Assembly: GCF_014196845.1 (NCBI RefSeq)
Contig: NZ_JACIEM010000001.1
Span: 62,001-126,000 of the forward strand
Direction of reading: 5' to 3'
Source of the DNA: Aurantimonas endophytica
GTDB taxonomy: Bacteria > Pseudomonadota > Alphaproteobacteria > Rhizobiales > Rhizobiaceae
Length of the DNA stretch: 64,000 bases
Position 1 is the stretch's first letter, and each line of letters opens with the position of its first letter. Shown in pieces: positions 33,699-43,636 of this stretch. Position numbers and translations under genes: made by a program. The notes below the pieces were generated by a model. That model was not told the origin of the DNA. It did no database searches and worked only from the letters and a program-made list of their open reading frames with translations.

Positions 33699-35205
33699 AC
33701 TCCCGGTCCAGGGGCGGCTGCAAGGCCGCGTCCCGGTGGGGGTCGTCGACATCGGCTCGAACTCGGTGCGACTGGTCATCTACGAAGGCAACAGCCGGGC
33801 GCTCACCGTGCTCTTCAACGAGAAGGTGCTGAGCGGCCTCGGCAAGGGGCTTGCCCAGAGCAACCGTCTCGACCCGCAGGCGGTGGACAGCGCCCTCGGC
33901 GCCTTGCGCCGGTTTCGCCAGCTGGCCGAGCAGGCGAAGGTCGTCGACCTCTACCCGATCGCCACGGCGGCTGCCCGCGAAGCCCAGAACGGACCGGAGT
34001 TCCTTGCCGCCGCGGAAGAGGCGATCGGTCGGAAGGTGGTCATCCTGTCCGGCCCGGACGAGGCACGGTATGCCGCCGAGGGGGTCCTGTCCGGTTTCTA
34101 CCTGCCGAACGGTATCGCGGGCGACCTTGGCGGTGGCAGCCTGGAGCTGGTCGACATCCATGACGGGCTCTTCGAAGGCGGGCTGACGCTGCCGCTGGGG
34201 GGGTTGCGCCTGCGCGATCTCTCGGATGGCGACCTGGTGAAGGCCCAGACCATCTCCGACAGCCACCTGTCGGCCAGTGCGCTGGCCGGCGCTGGAGAGG
34301 GTCGGCCGTTCTTCGCCGTGGGCGGCACGTGGCGCAACCTCGCCAAGCTGCACATGGAGCAGAACCGCTACCCGCTGCACGTCATGCACGGCTACGAACT
34401 CGATACGGGCAAGCTGGACGGCTTCCTCGACGCCGTGGTGCGCAGCGACCCGGACAAGATCCCGGGCATCGCCGCGGTCTCCAAGTCGCGCCGCGCGCTG
34501 CTCGCCTACGGCGCGATCACGCTGAAGAGCGTCATCCGGTTCATCAAGCCTTCGCGGATCGTCCTGTCGGCGCTCGGCGTGCGGGAAGGCTATCTGCATT
34601 CGCTGCTGCCGGAGGAGGAGAAGGCCAAGGACCCGCTCATCGAGGCGGCGCGCGAACTGTCTATCCTGCGCTCGCGCTCTCCGGCCCATGCGCTGGAACT
34701 CGTCGAGTGGAGCCGGCGGACCTTCGAGGCTTTCGGGGTCGACGAATCGCCCGAGGAGGAGCGGCTCCGCGAGGCCGCGTGCCTGCTCGCCGACATCGGC
34801 TGGCGGGCGCATCCGGACTATCGCGGCAAGCAGGCGCTGTCGATCATCGCCCATGCCGCCTTTCCGGCGGTCGACCATCGCGGCCGCGCCTATCTCGGCC
34901 TGACCAACTACTATCGCCACGAGGGCAGCTTCGAGCAGGTGCAGTTGCCCGAGTTGGAGAGTCTCGTCGACGAGCGGCTGCTGGCCCGCGCGCGGATCCT
35001 CGCCTCGCTGTTCCGCGTCACCTATCTGATGACCGCCTCGATGCCCGGGGTCCTCGACCAGATGCGCTGGGCACAGGATCTGCGCGGCGGCTTCACGCTG
35101 GTGGTGCCACGGTCACTGGCGGCGCTGATCGGCGAGCGGCCGGAAGGCCGGCTGCAGCAATTCGCCAAGACGATCGGCAAGTCGCTCCGGATGGAGGCGC
35201 GCTGA
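33646..35205 (+). CDS. ppx: Exopolyphosphatase / Ppx-GppA phosphatase
   Basis: Degrades polyphosphate processively (or pppGpp); antagonist of the upstream kinase. The 519-residue product has the ASKHA phosphate loops [16 protein letters not shown] near residue 34 and [16 protein letters not shown] near 155, with a C-terminal HD-like helical domain ([20 protein letters not shown]). The ATG at 33646 lies inside ppk; a TTG at 33690 would reduce the overlap to 9 bp and still retain the phosphate loop, so the start is uncertain. Its stop is one base from the convergent rnd stop. Confidence 0.93.
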   Translation: MHPDSSPDSERTTPALTELPVQGRLQGRVPVGVVDIGSNSVRLVIYEGNSRALTVLFNEKVLSGLGKGLAQSNRLDPQAVDSALGALRRFRQLAEQAKVVDLYPIATAAAREAQNGPEFLAAAEEAIGRKVVILSGPDEARYAAEGVLSGFYLPNGIAGDLGGGSLELVDIHDGLFEGGLTLPLGGLRLRDLSDGDLVKAQTISDSHLSASALAGAGEGRPFFAVGGTWRNLAKLHMEQNRYPLHVMHGYELDTGKLDGFLDAVVRSDPDKIPGIAAVSKSRRALLAYGAITLKSVIRFIKPSRIVLSALGVREGYLHSLLPEEEKAKDPLIEAARELSILRSRSPAHALELVEWSRRTFEAFGVDESPEEERLREAACLLADIGWRAHPDYRGKQALSIIAHAAFPAVDHRGRAYLGLTNYYRHEGSFEQVQLPELESLVDERLLARARILASLFRVTYLMTASMPGVLDQMRWAQDLRGGFTLVVPRSLAALIGERPEGRLQQFAKTIGKSLRMEAR

Positions 35206-35206
35206 G

Positions 35207-36358
35207 CTAGAGCGCCACCACCTCGACGCGCCGGTTGCGGTAGACGAGGCCGGTCTCGCCCTTCAGAAGCTCCAGAGCGCGCTCGCCGAATATCTCGCGG
35301 CGCCAGCCATCCAACGCGGGGATTTCGGCCTCTTCGCCCTTCCAGGCGAGCTTTTCCAGATCGTCGCCCGAGGCGATCATCTTGGCGGCGACGCCCTTTT
35401 CCTCGACGACGATCTTCAGGAGCACCTTGAGGAATTCCACCGCCGCCGCGGTCCCCTCGGGCAGCTGCGGCGGGCGCGGAATCGCCGGCAGGTCGGATTT
35501 CGGCACCGCCAGCGCACGGGCGACGGCGGCGAGGATATCCCGGCCGGCATTGCTGCGCTCGAAGCCGCGCGGGATGGTCCGCAGCCGCGCCAGCGCCTGT
35601 TCGTCGCGCGGCTGTTGCTGGGCGATCTCGTAGATCGCGTCGTCCTTGATGATGCGGCCGCGCGGCTTGTCGATCTCGCGCGCCTCGCGCTCGCGCCAGG
35701 CCGCGACTTCCTTCAGGACCTGCAGCTCGATCGGCTTGCGCACCCTGAGCTTCAGCCGCCGCCAGGCGTCGTCCGGATGCAGATCGTAGGTCGCCGGGTC
35801 GGCGAGCGTCGCCATCTCCTCGGCCAGCCAGTCGGTGCGCCCTTCCACTTCCATATGTGTCTTCAGCGCACGGTAGACGTCGCGCAGATAGGTGACGTCG
35901 GCGAGCGCATAGACGAGCTGCTCCTCGCTCAGCGGCCGGTGGCGCCAGTCGGTGAAACGCGACGTCTTGTCGATACGGCCCTCGCTGGTGCGTGCGACCA
36001 GCTGGTCGTAGGCGATCGAATCGCCATAGCCGCAGACCATCGCCGCGACCTGGGTGTCAAACAGCGGCGCCGGCACGAGGCCGCCGAGCTTGTAGATGAT
36101 CTCGATGTCCTGGCGCGCGGCATGGAACACCTTCACGACCCGCTGGTCGCGCATCAGCTCGAAGAACGGCGCGAGATCGATGCCATCGGCCAAGGGGTCG
36201 ACGAGCACGGCGAGGTCGTCCGACGCCATCTGGACCAGGCAGAGCTCCGGCCAGAACGTCGTCTCGCGAATGAACTCGGTATCGACGGTGACGAAGGCGG
36301 CGTTGGCGAAGGTGGCGCAGGCATCGGCCAGTGCCGCGGTAGTGGTGATGGTTTGCAT
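35207..36358 (-). CDS. rnd: Ribonuclease D
   Basis: 3'-5' exoribonuclease that trims tRNA precursors. The 383-residue product has the DEDDy exonuclease domain: FVTVDTEFIRETTFWPELCL (Asp and Glu of Exo I) near residue 22, KVFHAARQDIEIIY (Exo II) near 78 and LVYALADVTYLRDVYRAL (Exo III with Tyr) near 150. Two HRDC domains follow (AWREREAREIDKPRGRIIKD and the region around 290-360). The ATG at 36358 has AAGGA 5 nt upstream. It is divergent from aspS and convergent with ppx. Confidence 0.96.
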   Translation of the reverse strand: MQTITTTAALADACATFANAAFVTVDTEFIRETTFWPELCLVQMASDDLAVLVDPLADGIDLAPFFELMRDQRVVKVFHAARQDIEIIYKLGGLVPAPLFDTQVAAMVCGYGDSIAYDQLVARTSEGRIDKTSRFTDWRHRPLSEEQLVYALADVTYLRDVYRALKTHMEVEGRTDWLAEEMATLADPATYDLHPDDAWRRLKLRVRKPIELQVLKEVAAWREREAREIDKPRGRIIKDDAIYEIAQQQPRDEQALARLRTIPRGFERSNAGRDILAAVARALAVPKSDLPAIPRPPQLPEGTAAAVEFLKVLLKIVVEEKGVAAKMIASGDDLEKLAWKGEEAEIPALDGWRREIFGERALELLKGETGLVYRNRRVEVVAL

Positions 36359-36422
36359 GCCTTCCTTCTGCCCCAAGACCCCGGCCGTTGATAGCCGGAC
36401 GGGAGAGGAATCCCGCGGAATC

Positions 36423-36451
36423 TTGACAGGGCCAAACGCCCATGCGCTTGT
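36423..36451 (+). promoter_or_regulatory. Candidate aspS promoter
   Basis: A perfect -35 TTGACA (36423-36428) with 17 nt before GCTTGT (36446-36451), a poor -10. It is the best candidate in the 174-bp rnd/aspS divergent gap and leaves a leader of about 75 nt. Confidence 0.35.
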
Positions 36452-36532
36452 CGCCCGCGATTTCAGCCTTACCGCAAGCCCGGTCGACCGCGCGTTTCGA
36501 CGCGGCGGCGCCGACACCACAGAGAGAATGCC

Positions 36533-38323
36533 ATGCACCGCTATCGCAGTCACAGCTGCGCCGCCCTGCGCAAGGGGGATGTCGGCGAGACGGTCCGCCT
36601 GTCCGGCTGGGCGCATCGCATCCGCGACCACGGCGGCCTGCTGTTCATCGACCTGCGCGATCACTACGGCCTGACGCAGATCGTCGTCGATCCCGATTCG
36701 CCGGCCTTCAAGGCGGCCGAAACGGTGCGTGGCGAATGGGTCATCCGCGTCGACGGCGTGGTCAAGGCGCGCTCCGACGAAACGGTGAACGCCAAGCTGC
36801 CGACGGGCGAGATCGAAGTGTTCGCGCAGGAGATCGAGGTGCTGTCGGCCTCGAAGGAGCTGCCGCTGCCGGTCTTCGGCGAGCCGGACTATCCCGAGGA
36901 CATCCGCCTCAAATACCGCTTCCTCGATCTGCGCCGCGAGACGCTCCACCGCAACATCGTGTCGCGCACGAAGATCATCGCGGAGATGCGCAATCGCATG
37001 AGCGGGGCAGGCTTCACCGAGTTCTCGACGCCGATCCTGACGGCGTCCTCGCCGGAAGGCGCGCGCGACTTCCTGGTGCCCTCGCGCATCCATGGCGGCA
37101 AGTTCTACGCGCTGCCGCAGGCGCCGCAGATCTACAAGCAGCTGATCATGGTCTCGGGCTTCGATCGGTACTTCCAGATCGCGCCCTGCTTCCGGGATGA
37201 AGATCCGCGCGCGGACCGCCTGCCGGGCGAATTCTACCAGCTCGACCTCGAGATGAGCTTCGTCGAGCAGGAGGACGTGCTGGCCACGATGGAGCCGGTG
37301 ATCCGCCAGGTGTTCGAGACCTTCGCCGACGGCAAGCCGGTGACGCAGGAATTTCCGCGCATCGCCTATGACGAGGCGATCCGCAAATACGGCTCCGACA
37401 AGCCGGACCTGCGCAACCCGATCGAGATGCAGGACGTCTCCGAACATTTCCGCGACTCGGGCTTCAAGGTCTTCGCCAACATCCTCGCCTCCGGCGAGCA
37501 GAACCAGGTCTGGGCGATCCCGGCGAAGACCGGCGGTAGCCGTGCCTTCTGCGACCGGATGAATAGCTGGGCGCAGGGCGAGGGCCAGCCGGGCCTCGGC
37601 TACATCTTCTGGCGCAAGGAAGGCGACGCCGTGCAGGGCGCCGGCCCGCTCGCCAAGAACATCGGCGAGGAGCGCACCGAGGCGGTCCGCCAGCAGCTCG
37701 GTCTCGACGATGGCGACGCCTGCTTCTTCGTCGCCGGCGATCCTAAGAAGTTCTACCCCTTCGCGGGCGCGGCAAGGACGCGCGCCGGCGAGGAACTGAA
37801 CCTCGTCGACCGCGACCGCTTCGCGCTCTGCTGGATCATCGATTTCCCGTTCTACGAGTGGGACGAGGAGAACAAGAAGGTCGAGTTCGGCCACAACCCG
37901 TTCTCGATGCCGCAGGGCGGCATGGAAGCGCTGGAGAACCAGGATCCGCTGACCATCAAGGCGTACCAGTACGACATGGTCTGCAACGGCTTCGAGATCG
38001 CCTCGGGCGGCATCCGCAACCATCTCGTCGAGACCATGGTCAGGGCCTTCGGGATCGTCGGGCTCGATCGCGAGACGGTGGAGGAGCGCTTCGGCGGCCT
38101 TTACCGGGCCTTCCAGTACGGCGCGCCGCCGCATGGTGGCATGGCCGCCGGCGTCGATCGCATCGTCATGCTGCTGGTCGGCGCCAAGAACCTGCGCGAG
38201 ATCACCATGTTCCCGATGAACCAGCAGGCGCAGGACCTTCTGATGAACGCGCCGGCCGAGGCGTCGCCGCAGCAGCTGCGCGAACTCAGCCTGCGGGTGG
38301 CGGTGGCCAAGAAGGACGCCTGA
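36533..38323 (+). CDS. aspS: Aspartyl-tRNA synthetase, probably non-discriminating
   Basis: Class II synthetase of 596 residues with the bacterial-type GAD insert. The anticodon-binding OB domain is residues 1-110, the class II motif 1 region follows at [15 protein letters not shown]-like [12 protein letters not shown], motif 2 is [20 protein letters not shown], and motif 3 is [16 protein letters not shown]. In the anticodon-binding loop the sequence is RDHGG with His33, where discriminating enzymes such as E. coli's have Leu. His at this place is associated with AspRS that also charges tRNA-Asn for later amidation by GatCAB. That specificity is an inference. It is divergent from rnd and has a leader of about 75 nt if the candidate promoter is right. 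Confidence 0.97.
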   Translation: MHRYRSHSCAALRKGDVGETVRLSGWAHRIRDHGGLLFIDLRDHYGLTQIVVDPDSPAFKAAETVRGEWVIRVDGVVKARSDETVNAKLPTGEIEVFAQEIEVLSASKELPLPVFGEPDYPEDIRLKYRFLDLRRETLHRNIVSRTKIIAEMRNRMSGAGFTEFSTPILTASSPEGARDFLVPSRIHGGKFYALPQAPQIYKQLIMVSGFDRYFQIAPCFRDEDPRADRLPGEFYQLDLEMSFVEQEDVLATMEPVIRQVFETFADGKPVTQEFPRIAYDEAIRKYGSDKPDLRNPIEMQDVSEHFRDSGFKVFANILASGEQNQVWAIPAKTGGSRAFCDRMNSWAQGEGQPGLGYIFWRKEGDAVQGAGPLAKNIGEERTEAVRQQLGLDDGDACFFVAGDPKKFYPFAGAARTRAGEELNLVDRDRFALCWIIDFPFYEWDEENKKVEFGHNPFSMPQGGMEALENQDPLTIKAYQYDMVCNGFEIASGGIRNHLVETMVRAFGIVGLDRETVEERFGGLYRAFQYGAPPHGGMAAGVDRIVMLLVGAKNLREITMFPMNQQAQDLLMNAPAEASPQQLRELSLRVAVAKKDA

Positions 38324-38423
38324 GCCATCACGGGCTTGTGACCCGTTCGCGTTGGTAGCGCGGACGGGGCGTCGACATATCCCCTGTGACGGAATTTCTC
38401 CGCTCAGGGAGTGACACGCGACC

Positions 38424-39023
38424 ATGGACCAGACCGAAAAGCAGCTCATTCACGGTCTCTTCGACCGGCTCGACCAGGCCGAACGCACCGCGCCGCCGCG
38501 CGACGGCGAGGCCGAATCCTTCATCCGCGAGCGGATCGGCAGCCAGCCCGGCGCGCCGTATTTCATGGCCCAGACGATCATCGTCCAGGATCAGGCCTTG
38601 GCCGCGGCCAAGGCGCGGATCGACGAGCTGGAAGCCGGCACGGCTTCCGGATCGCAGCAATCGGCGGCGTCGCGCGGCGGGCTGTTCGGTAATCTCACGG
38701 GTGGGTCGAGCCCGGCATCGCAACGCCCTGCAAGCTCCGCCTGGGGCCAGCGCGGCAGCGCCAGCGTGCCGTCGGCCGGCATGCGACGGGGTGGCGGCGG
38801 CGGCGGCTTTCTCGCCGGGGCGGCCCAGACGGCGCTCGGCGTTGCCGGCGGCGTGATGCTCGGCTCGATGCTGGGCAGCCTTTTCGCCGGTGACGACACG
38901 GCGGCGGCTGACGCCGGTGGGGCCGACGAGACGGCGGCTGCGGAGCCAGAGGCGGATGCCGGCTACGAGGAGACCGGCTTCGATGATGGCGGCGATTTCG
39001 GGGGCGGCTTCGACGACATCTGA
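38424..39023 (+). CDS. DUF2076 domain protein with a glycine-zipper segment
   Basis: The 199-residue product has the DUF2076 start (MDQTEKQLIHGLFDRLDQAE, GSQPGAPYFMAQTIIVQDQA) and a helical region to about residue 75. A Ser/Ala/Gly-rich linker follows, then a hydrophobic glycine-zipper stretch (GAAQTALGVAGGVMLGSMLG, about residues 133-155), and last a very acidic Ala/Asp/Glu/Gly tail. The family has been described as periplasmic ligand-binding-like, but this protein has no N-terminal signal peptide, so its location is unclear. A strong terminator follows. Function unknown. Confidence 0.82.
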   Translation: MDQTEKQLIHGLFDRLDQAERTAPPRDGEAESFIRERIGSQPGAPYFMAQTIIVQDQALAAAKARIDELEAGTASGSQQSAASRGGLFGNLTGGSSPASQRPASSAWGQRGSASVPSAGMRRGGGGGGFLAGAAQTALGVAGGVMLGSMLGSLFAGDDTAAADAGGADETAAAEPEADAGYEETGFDDGGDFGGGFDDI

Positions 39024-39071
39024 GAAGCGACCCAATGACGAGGCTTGATCCTCGGCGGCCCTTGTAGATCG

Positions 39072-39107
39072 AGCCGCGCCACCCAGATCGGGCGGCGCGG
39101 CTTTTTC
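39072..39107. terminator. Intrinsic terminator after the DUF2076 gene
   Basis: Stem AGCCGCGCC (39072-39080) with GGCGCGGCT (39094-39102), extended inside by CCC/GGG, then five T's. It lies just before the stop of the convergent exported-protein gene. Confidence 0.85.
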
Positions 39108-39110
39108 GCG

Positions 39111-40313
39111 TCAGTCGTCGGTGGCGTCGTTGGCCGAAACGCTCAGCGCCAGGACGCTCGGCAGGGTCTGCGGCGCGCCCATGGCTGCTCCGATCACCTG
39201 CGTCGCCGGTACCGGAGCGGTCGGCTCGATGGCGATCGACAGGGACTGCGGATCGTTGAGGAAGGTCGTCACGGCCGATATCACCTCCTCCTGAAAAGTC
39301 GGGTTCTGGAGGTAGGAGAGCATCGCCGGCAGCATGCCGGTGAGGCCTTCGATCAGCTGCTCGCGGGTCTGGCCGTTCTTCTCGGCGTAATAGTCGAGCA
39401 GCTTGTCGGTCAGGCTGTCGTCGACGAAGACCAGGTCGGCCGAATCGAGAAAGAGCTGCGACACCAGGCCCATCATCGCCATGCCGGCGGCCGACTGGTT
39501 GTCGGGATTGGATGCCATCTGCTGCTGCAGCTGCTTCAGCGATTCGATGAAGGCCGGCGTGTAGCCGCTGATCGCATAGGTGAACGACAGGCTGCCGGCA
39601 TCGGTGAGATCGATGTCGAACGGGTCGAGCTCCAGAAGGCCGGTCGTCGGGTTCCAGGTCGCCGTGCCGGCGATGTTGCCGCCGAGGGTCGCATAGCCGA
39701 GCTCCCGCATCGTCGTGGCGCTCTCGGCGTTGTCGTTGGCGGCGGTGAAGTCGGCGTCGAACGTGCCGAGATCGAATTCCGAGGTCAGCGTCCCGTCATC
39801 GGCGATCTCGTTCTCCATCGAGGCATCGCTGAGGCTGAAGACCTTCTTGCCGTCCTTCTCGACATTCACCGACTCCACTGCGGCCCTGTCGAAGAAGAGC
39901 TCGGAGAAGCTCATCGCCGCGGGCGTATCGGTCGCTTCCGTGCCGACGAGGTGCAGCCCCTCGATGACGATGCCGGTTACCGTCGAGTGGGTGCCTTCCT
40001 CGGTCTCGTCGATGTCGGCGATCGGCACCCGCTCGACCGTCCAGCCCTCGGCGGTCGAGCCGGTGACGTTCTCGAAGGTGATCTCCTCGATCTTCTCGGA
40101 ACTTTCGGCGGAGGCAGGCGAGAAGCGCACGCCCCTCAGCACCACGTCGTCGCCGTCCTCCTCCGCGGCGTCGAAGCTCATCTCGACACTCTGGGTCGAT
40201 GCGACGGCCTTGAGCCGGTCGGCAAAGGCCTGGGCGTCGACGGCAAAGGCCGAACTGGTGCACAGGAGCAGCGCCGCCGTGGCGGCGGCCGGAATGCCTG
40301 TCTTGATGATCAT
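39111..40313 (-). CDS. Large exported acidic protein of unknown function
   Basis: The 400-residue product has a signal peptide (IIKTGIPAAATAALLLCTSSAFA|VD). The mature part is acidic, with almost no Cys, and alternates beta-type stretches (FENVTGSTAEGWTVERVPIA, GIVIEGLHLVGTEA) with a helical region near 245-345 (FIESLKQLQQQMASNPDNQS, LLDYYAEKNGQTREQLIEGL). The pattern of strands describing potential layered repeats resembles AsmA/DUF945-like periplasmic proteins only vaguely, and I make no assignment. The ATG at 40313 has AAGAGG 5 nt upstream. It is convergent with the DUF2076 gene and divergent from parC. Confidence 0.78.
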   Translation of the reverse strand: MIIKTGIPAAATAALLLCTSSAFAVDAQAFADRLKAVASTQSVEMSFDAAEEDGDDVVLRGVRFSPASAESSEKIEEITFENVTGSTAEGWTVERVPIADIDETEEGTHSTVTGIVIEGLHLVGTEATDTPAAMSFSELFFDRAAVESVNVEKDGKKVFSLSDASMENEIADDGTLTSEFDLGTFDADFTAANDNAESATTMRELGYATLGGNIAGTATWNPTTGLLELDPFDIDLTDAGSLSFTYAISGYTPAFIESLKQLQQQMASNPDNQSAAGMAMMGLVSQLFLDSADLVFVDDSLTDKLLDYYAEKNGQTREQLIEGLTGMLPAMLSYLQNPTFQEEVISAVTTFLNDPQSLSIAIEPTAPVPATQVIGAAMGAPQTLPSVLALSVSANDATDD

Positions 40314-40508
40314 GAAAACCTCTTGAAACGGCGCCTCGGCATGCTGCCGGTCGGGCGGTATCGCTACATCCGACGCAATCTAGGACGGAAGCGGCTGGCT
40401 GATAAGGGAGTGTCGGCGACGAAGATGCCGCGGTGATGGCCGTGCGGCGGCGGCGCCGAGGCACGCAGTCCGGTGCGAGACAAAGCACTGGATAAGCGGC
40501 GTTCCGGT

Positions 40509-40537
40509 CTTGTTCCGGCTGGCGCGGTGCCCTAGAG
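40509..40537 (+). promoter_or_regulatory. Candidate parC promoter close to the start codon
   Basis: CTTGTT (40509-40514), 17 nt, CTAGAG (40532-40537). If used, transcription would begin at or next to the parC ATG at 40545, giving a nearly leaderless mRNA. The same bases hold the GAGGGG Shine-Dalgarno, so the two readings compete. Confidence 0.25.
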
Positions 40538-40544
40538 GGGCGGG

Positions 40545-42797
40545 ATGGGCAAGTTGACCGATCCGCCGGCCGGCGCCGGGGACATCGAACCGATCGATCT
40601 GAAGGCGGCGCTCGAGGAGCGCTACCTCGCCTACGCGCTGTCGACGATCATGGGCCGAGCGCTGCCTGACGTGCGCGACGGCATGAAGCCGGTGCACAGG
40701 CGCATCGTCCATGCGATGCGCGTGCTGCGGCTCGATCCCGGCCAGGGCTACAAGAAATGCGCCCGCATCGTCGGCGACGTGATGGGCAAGTTCCATCCGC
40801 ATGGCGACGCCTCGATCTACGACGCGCTGGTGCGGCTCAGCCAGGATTTCGCGATCCGCTATCCGCTGATCGACGGGCAGGGCAACTTCGGCAATATCGA
40901 CGGCGATAGTGCCGCTGCGATGCGCTACACCGAAGCGCGGATGACCGAGGTCGCGACGCTGCTGCTGCGCGGGATCGACGAGGACGCGGTCGATTTCCGG
41001 GCCACCTACAACGAGGAGGACCAGGAGCCGGTCGTGCTGCCGGGCGCCTTCCCGAATCTCCTGGCCAACGGGTCCTCCGGCATCGCCGTCGGCATGGCGA
41101 CCTCGATCCCGCCGCACAACGCCGCCGAGCTCTGCGACGCGGCGCTGAAGCTGATCGAGAATCCCGACGCCACCACCGACATGCTGCTGCGCTTCGTGCA
41201 GGGACCGGATTTTCCGACCGGCGGCGTCGTCATCGACAGCCAGGCGGTGATCCGCGAGGCCTATGATACCGGGCGCGGTGGCTTCCGGGTGCGGGCGCGC
41301 TGGGAGAAGGAAGAGCTGGGGCGCGGCGGCTACGTCGTCGTCGTCACCGAGATCCCCTACCAGGTGCAGAAGTCCAAGCTGATCGAGAAGATCGCCGAGC
41401 TGCTGCAGGCCAAGCGCCTGCCGCTGCTTGCCGACATCCGCGACGAATCGGCCGAGGACGTGCGGATCGTGCTGGAGCCGAAGAGCCGTACGGTGGACGC
41501 CGAGATCCTGATGGAATCGCTGTTCCGGCTGACCGATTTCGAGACCCGCTTCCCGCTCAACATGAACGTCCTCTCCGGCGGCAAGGTGCCGCGGGTCATG
41601 TCGCTCAAGGACGTCCTGTCCGAATGGCTGGCGCACCAGCGCGAGGTGCTGGTGCGGCGTGCCCGCTTCCGGTTGGCGCAGATCGAGCGGCGGCTGGAGG
41701 TGCTGGGCGGCTACCTGATCGCCTTCCTCAATCTCGACGAGGTGATCCGGATCATCCGCGAGGAGGACGAGCCGAAGCCGACGCTGATGCGCATCTTCGA
41801 GCTCACCGACGTGCAGGCCGAGGCGATCCTCAACATGCGGCTGCGCTCCCTGCGCAAGCTGGAGGAGTTCGAGCTGCGCCGCGAGTTCGAGCAGCTGACC
41901 GAGGAGAAGGCCGGAAAGGAGGCGCTGCTGGCCTCCGACACGCAGCAATGGGCGGCGATCGCCGCCGAGGTCCGCGAGGTTCGCGAGACTTTCTCCAAGA
42001 AGACCAGGCTCGGGCGGCGCCGCACCCTGTTCGCCGACGCGCCGAACCACGCGCTCGACGACATTACGGTCGCGCTGATCGAGAAGGAGGCGGTGACGGT
42101 CGTCCTGTCGAAGAAGGGCTTCCTGCGCGGCATGCGCGGCCATCTGACGGACTACAGCGGGCTCACCTTCAAGGAAGGCGACGGGCTGAAGCTCGCCTTC
42201 CCGGCGATGACCACCGACAAGCTCCTGTTCCTGTCGACCGGCGGCCGGGCCTTCACGCTGGGTGCCGACAAGCTGCCGAGCGGCCGCGGCCAGGGCGAGC
42301 CGATCCGCCTCGCCTTCGAGTTCGACGACGAGCAGGACATCGCGGTCGCCTTCGTGGCCGATCCGGAGCGCCGGCGGCTGCTCGTGTCGTCCGACGGTAA
42401 CGGCTTCGTCGCGACCGAGGCCGACATGCTGTCGGCAACGCGCAAGGGCAAGCAGATGATGAACGTCACGGCCGGCGTGCGGCTGGCGCTGGCGGTGCCG
42501 GTGGGCGAGGGCGATCACGTCGCCATCGTCGGCGAGAACCGCAAAATGCTGGTCTTCCCGCTGGTTCAGGTGCCGCAGATGGCCCGCGGCAAGGGTGTCC
42601 GGCTGCAGCGCTACAAGGATGGCGGCGTCGCCGACACCCGGGTGTTCCGCATGGCGGACGGGCTCGCCTGGTCGGATTCGGCCGGGCGCGCCTTCGTGCG
42701 CTCCGAGGCCGAACTGCTGGAGTGGCGCGGCGACCGGGCGCAGGCGGGTCGGCTCGTGCCCAAGGGTTTCCCGAAGAGCAATCGCTTCGCCGGCTGA
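40545..42797 (+). CDS. parC: DNA topoisomerase IV subunit A
   Basis: Type IIA topoisomerase subunit that decatenates chromosomes with ParE. The 750-residue length and a C-terminal domain with degenerate beta-propeller blades ([40 protein letters not shown]) fit ParC rather than GyrA, since the GyrA-box is absent. The N-terminus has [19 protein letters not shown] and the catalytic Tyr in [11 protein letters not shown] near residue 128. In the quinolone region, residues 84-93 read [10 protein letters not shown]: Ala89 replaces the Ser80 of E. coli ParC. The ATG follows GAGGGGCGGG. Confidence 0.96.
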   Translation: MGKLTDPPAGAGDIEPIDLKAALEERYLAYALSTIMGRALPDVRDGMKPVHRRIVHAMRVLRLDPGQGYKKCARIVGDVMGKFHPHGDASIYDALVRLSQDFAIRYPLIDGQGNFGNIDGDSAAAMRYTEARMTEVATLLLRGIDEDAVDFRATYNEEDQEPVVLPGAFPNLLANGSSGIAVGMATSIPPHNAAELCDAALKLIENPDATTDMLLRFVQGPDFPTGGVVIDSQAVIREAYDTGRGGFRVRARWEKEELGRGGYVVVVTEIPYQVQKSKLIEKIAELLQAKRLPLLADIRDESAEDVRIVLEPKSRTVDAEILMESLFRLTDFETRFPLNMNVLSGGKVPRVMSLKDVLSEWLAHQREVLVRRARFRLAQIERRLEVLGGYLIAFLNLDEVIRIIREEDEPKPTLMRIFELTDVQAEAILNMRLRSLRKLEEFELRREFEQLTEEKAGKEALLASDTQQWAAIAAEVREVRETFSKKTRLGRRRTLFADAPNHALDDITVALIEKEAVTVVLSKKGFLRGMRGHLTDYSGLTFKEGDGLKLAFPAMTTDKLLFLSTGGRAFTLGADKLPSGRGQGEPIRLAFEFDDEQDIAVAFVADPERRRLLVSSDGNGFVATEADMLSATRKGKQMMNVTAGVRLALAVPVGEGDHVAIVGENRKMLVFPLVQVPQMARGKGVRLQRYKDGGVADTRVFRMADGLAWSDSAGRAFVRSEAELLEWRGDRAQAGRLVPKGFPKSNRFAG

Positions 42798-42870
42798 GCC
42801 GGGTTCCGGTCCTTCGCGTCGGGTCCGTCCCGGTGGCCGCCCCCGTGAAGCGGCGCCGGCCCGTCGGCGA

Positions 42871-43620
42871 TCAGCCCTCGTAGCGTTCCCAGCCCTTGGC
42901 CATCAGGTGTTCCTGCGGCTGGAAGCGGATCTTGTAGTCCATCTTGCGCGAGCCGTTCACCCAGTAGCCGAGATAGAGATAGGGCAGGCCCATACGCCGC
43001 GTCCGCTCGATATGATCGAGGATCATGTAGGTGCCTAGGCTGCGTGCGGTCTCCGTCGGCTCGAAGAACGAATAGACCATCGACACGCCGTCGCCCATGA
43101 CGTCGCTGAGCGCCACCGCGACCAGATCGCCGTCCGAGGCGGCAGTGAACGCCGAATCCGGGCCGCGCTCGCGATACTGGATCAGCCGCGTGTCGACCTG
43201 GCTGTCCTCGACCATCATCGCATAATCAAGAACGCTCATCTCCGACATGCCGCCATGCGTGTGGCGGTCGTCGAGATAGCGCCGGAACAGCGAATATTGC
43301 TCGCTGGATGGGCTTGGCTCGCTCATCCGTCCGACGAGGTCGGCGTTGCGGGCGAGCACCCGGCGCATCGATCGGCTTGGCCGGAACTCGTCGACGAGGA
43401 TCCGCACCGAGACGCAGGCGCGACAGCGCTCGCAGGCCGGCCGATAGGCGATGTTCTGGCTGCGGCGGAAGCCGCCCTGGCTGAGCAGGTCCAGCAGCCC
43501 CGGCGCGCGATCACCGACGAGATGGGTGAACACCTTCCGCTCGGCCTGTCCGGGCAGATAGGGGCAGGCGGACGGGGAAGTGAGGAAGAACTGCGGAGTC
43601 TGCGGATGATGCACGGTCAT
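42871..43620 (-). CDS. bpt: Aspartate/glutamate leucyltransferase (Bpt)
   Basis: Transfers Leu from Leu-tRNA to proteins with N-terminal Asp or Glu, feeding the N-end-rule pathway (ClpS/ClpAP). The 249-residue product has the ATE family layout: [20 protein letters not shown] near residue 10, [20 protein letters not shown] with the conserved Cys pair near 55-62, and [20 protein letters not shown] near 215. The ATG at 43620 has GGGAGGG upstream. It lies 16 bp downstream of the SLC13-type permease on the same strand, probably in one transcript. Confidence 0.93.
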   Translation of the reverse strand: MTVHHPQTPQFFLTSPSACPYLPGQAERKVFTHLVGDRAPGLLDLLSQGGFRRSQNIAYRPACERCRACVSVRILVDEFRPSRSMRRVLARNADLVGRMSEPSPSSEQYSLFRRYLDDRHTHGGMSEMSVLDYAMMVEDSQVDTRLIQYRERGPDSAFTAASDGDLVAVALSDVMGDGVSMVYSFFEPTETARSLGTYMILDHIERTRRMGLPYLYLGYWVNGSRKMDYKIRFQPQEHLMAKGWERYEG

Positions 43621-43636
43621 GGACGCAAACCCTCCC

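Noticed and set aside
36359-38449. Long minus-strand extension of the rnd frame across aspS
   Set aside because: Only the part from 36358 down is RNase D; the rest is antisense to aspS.
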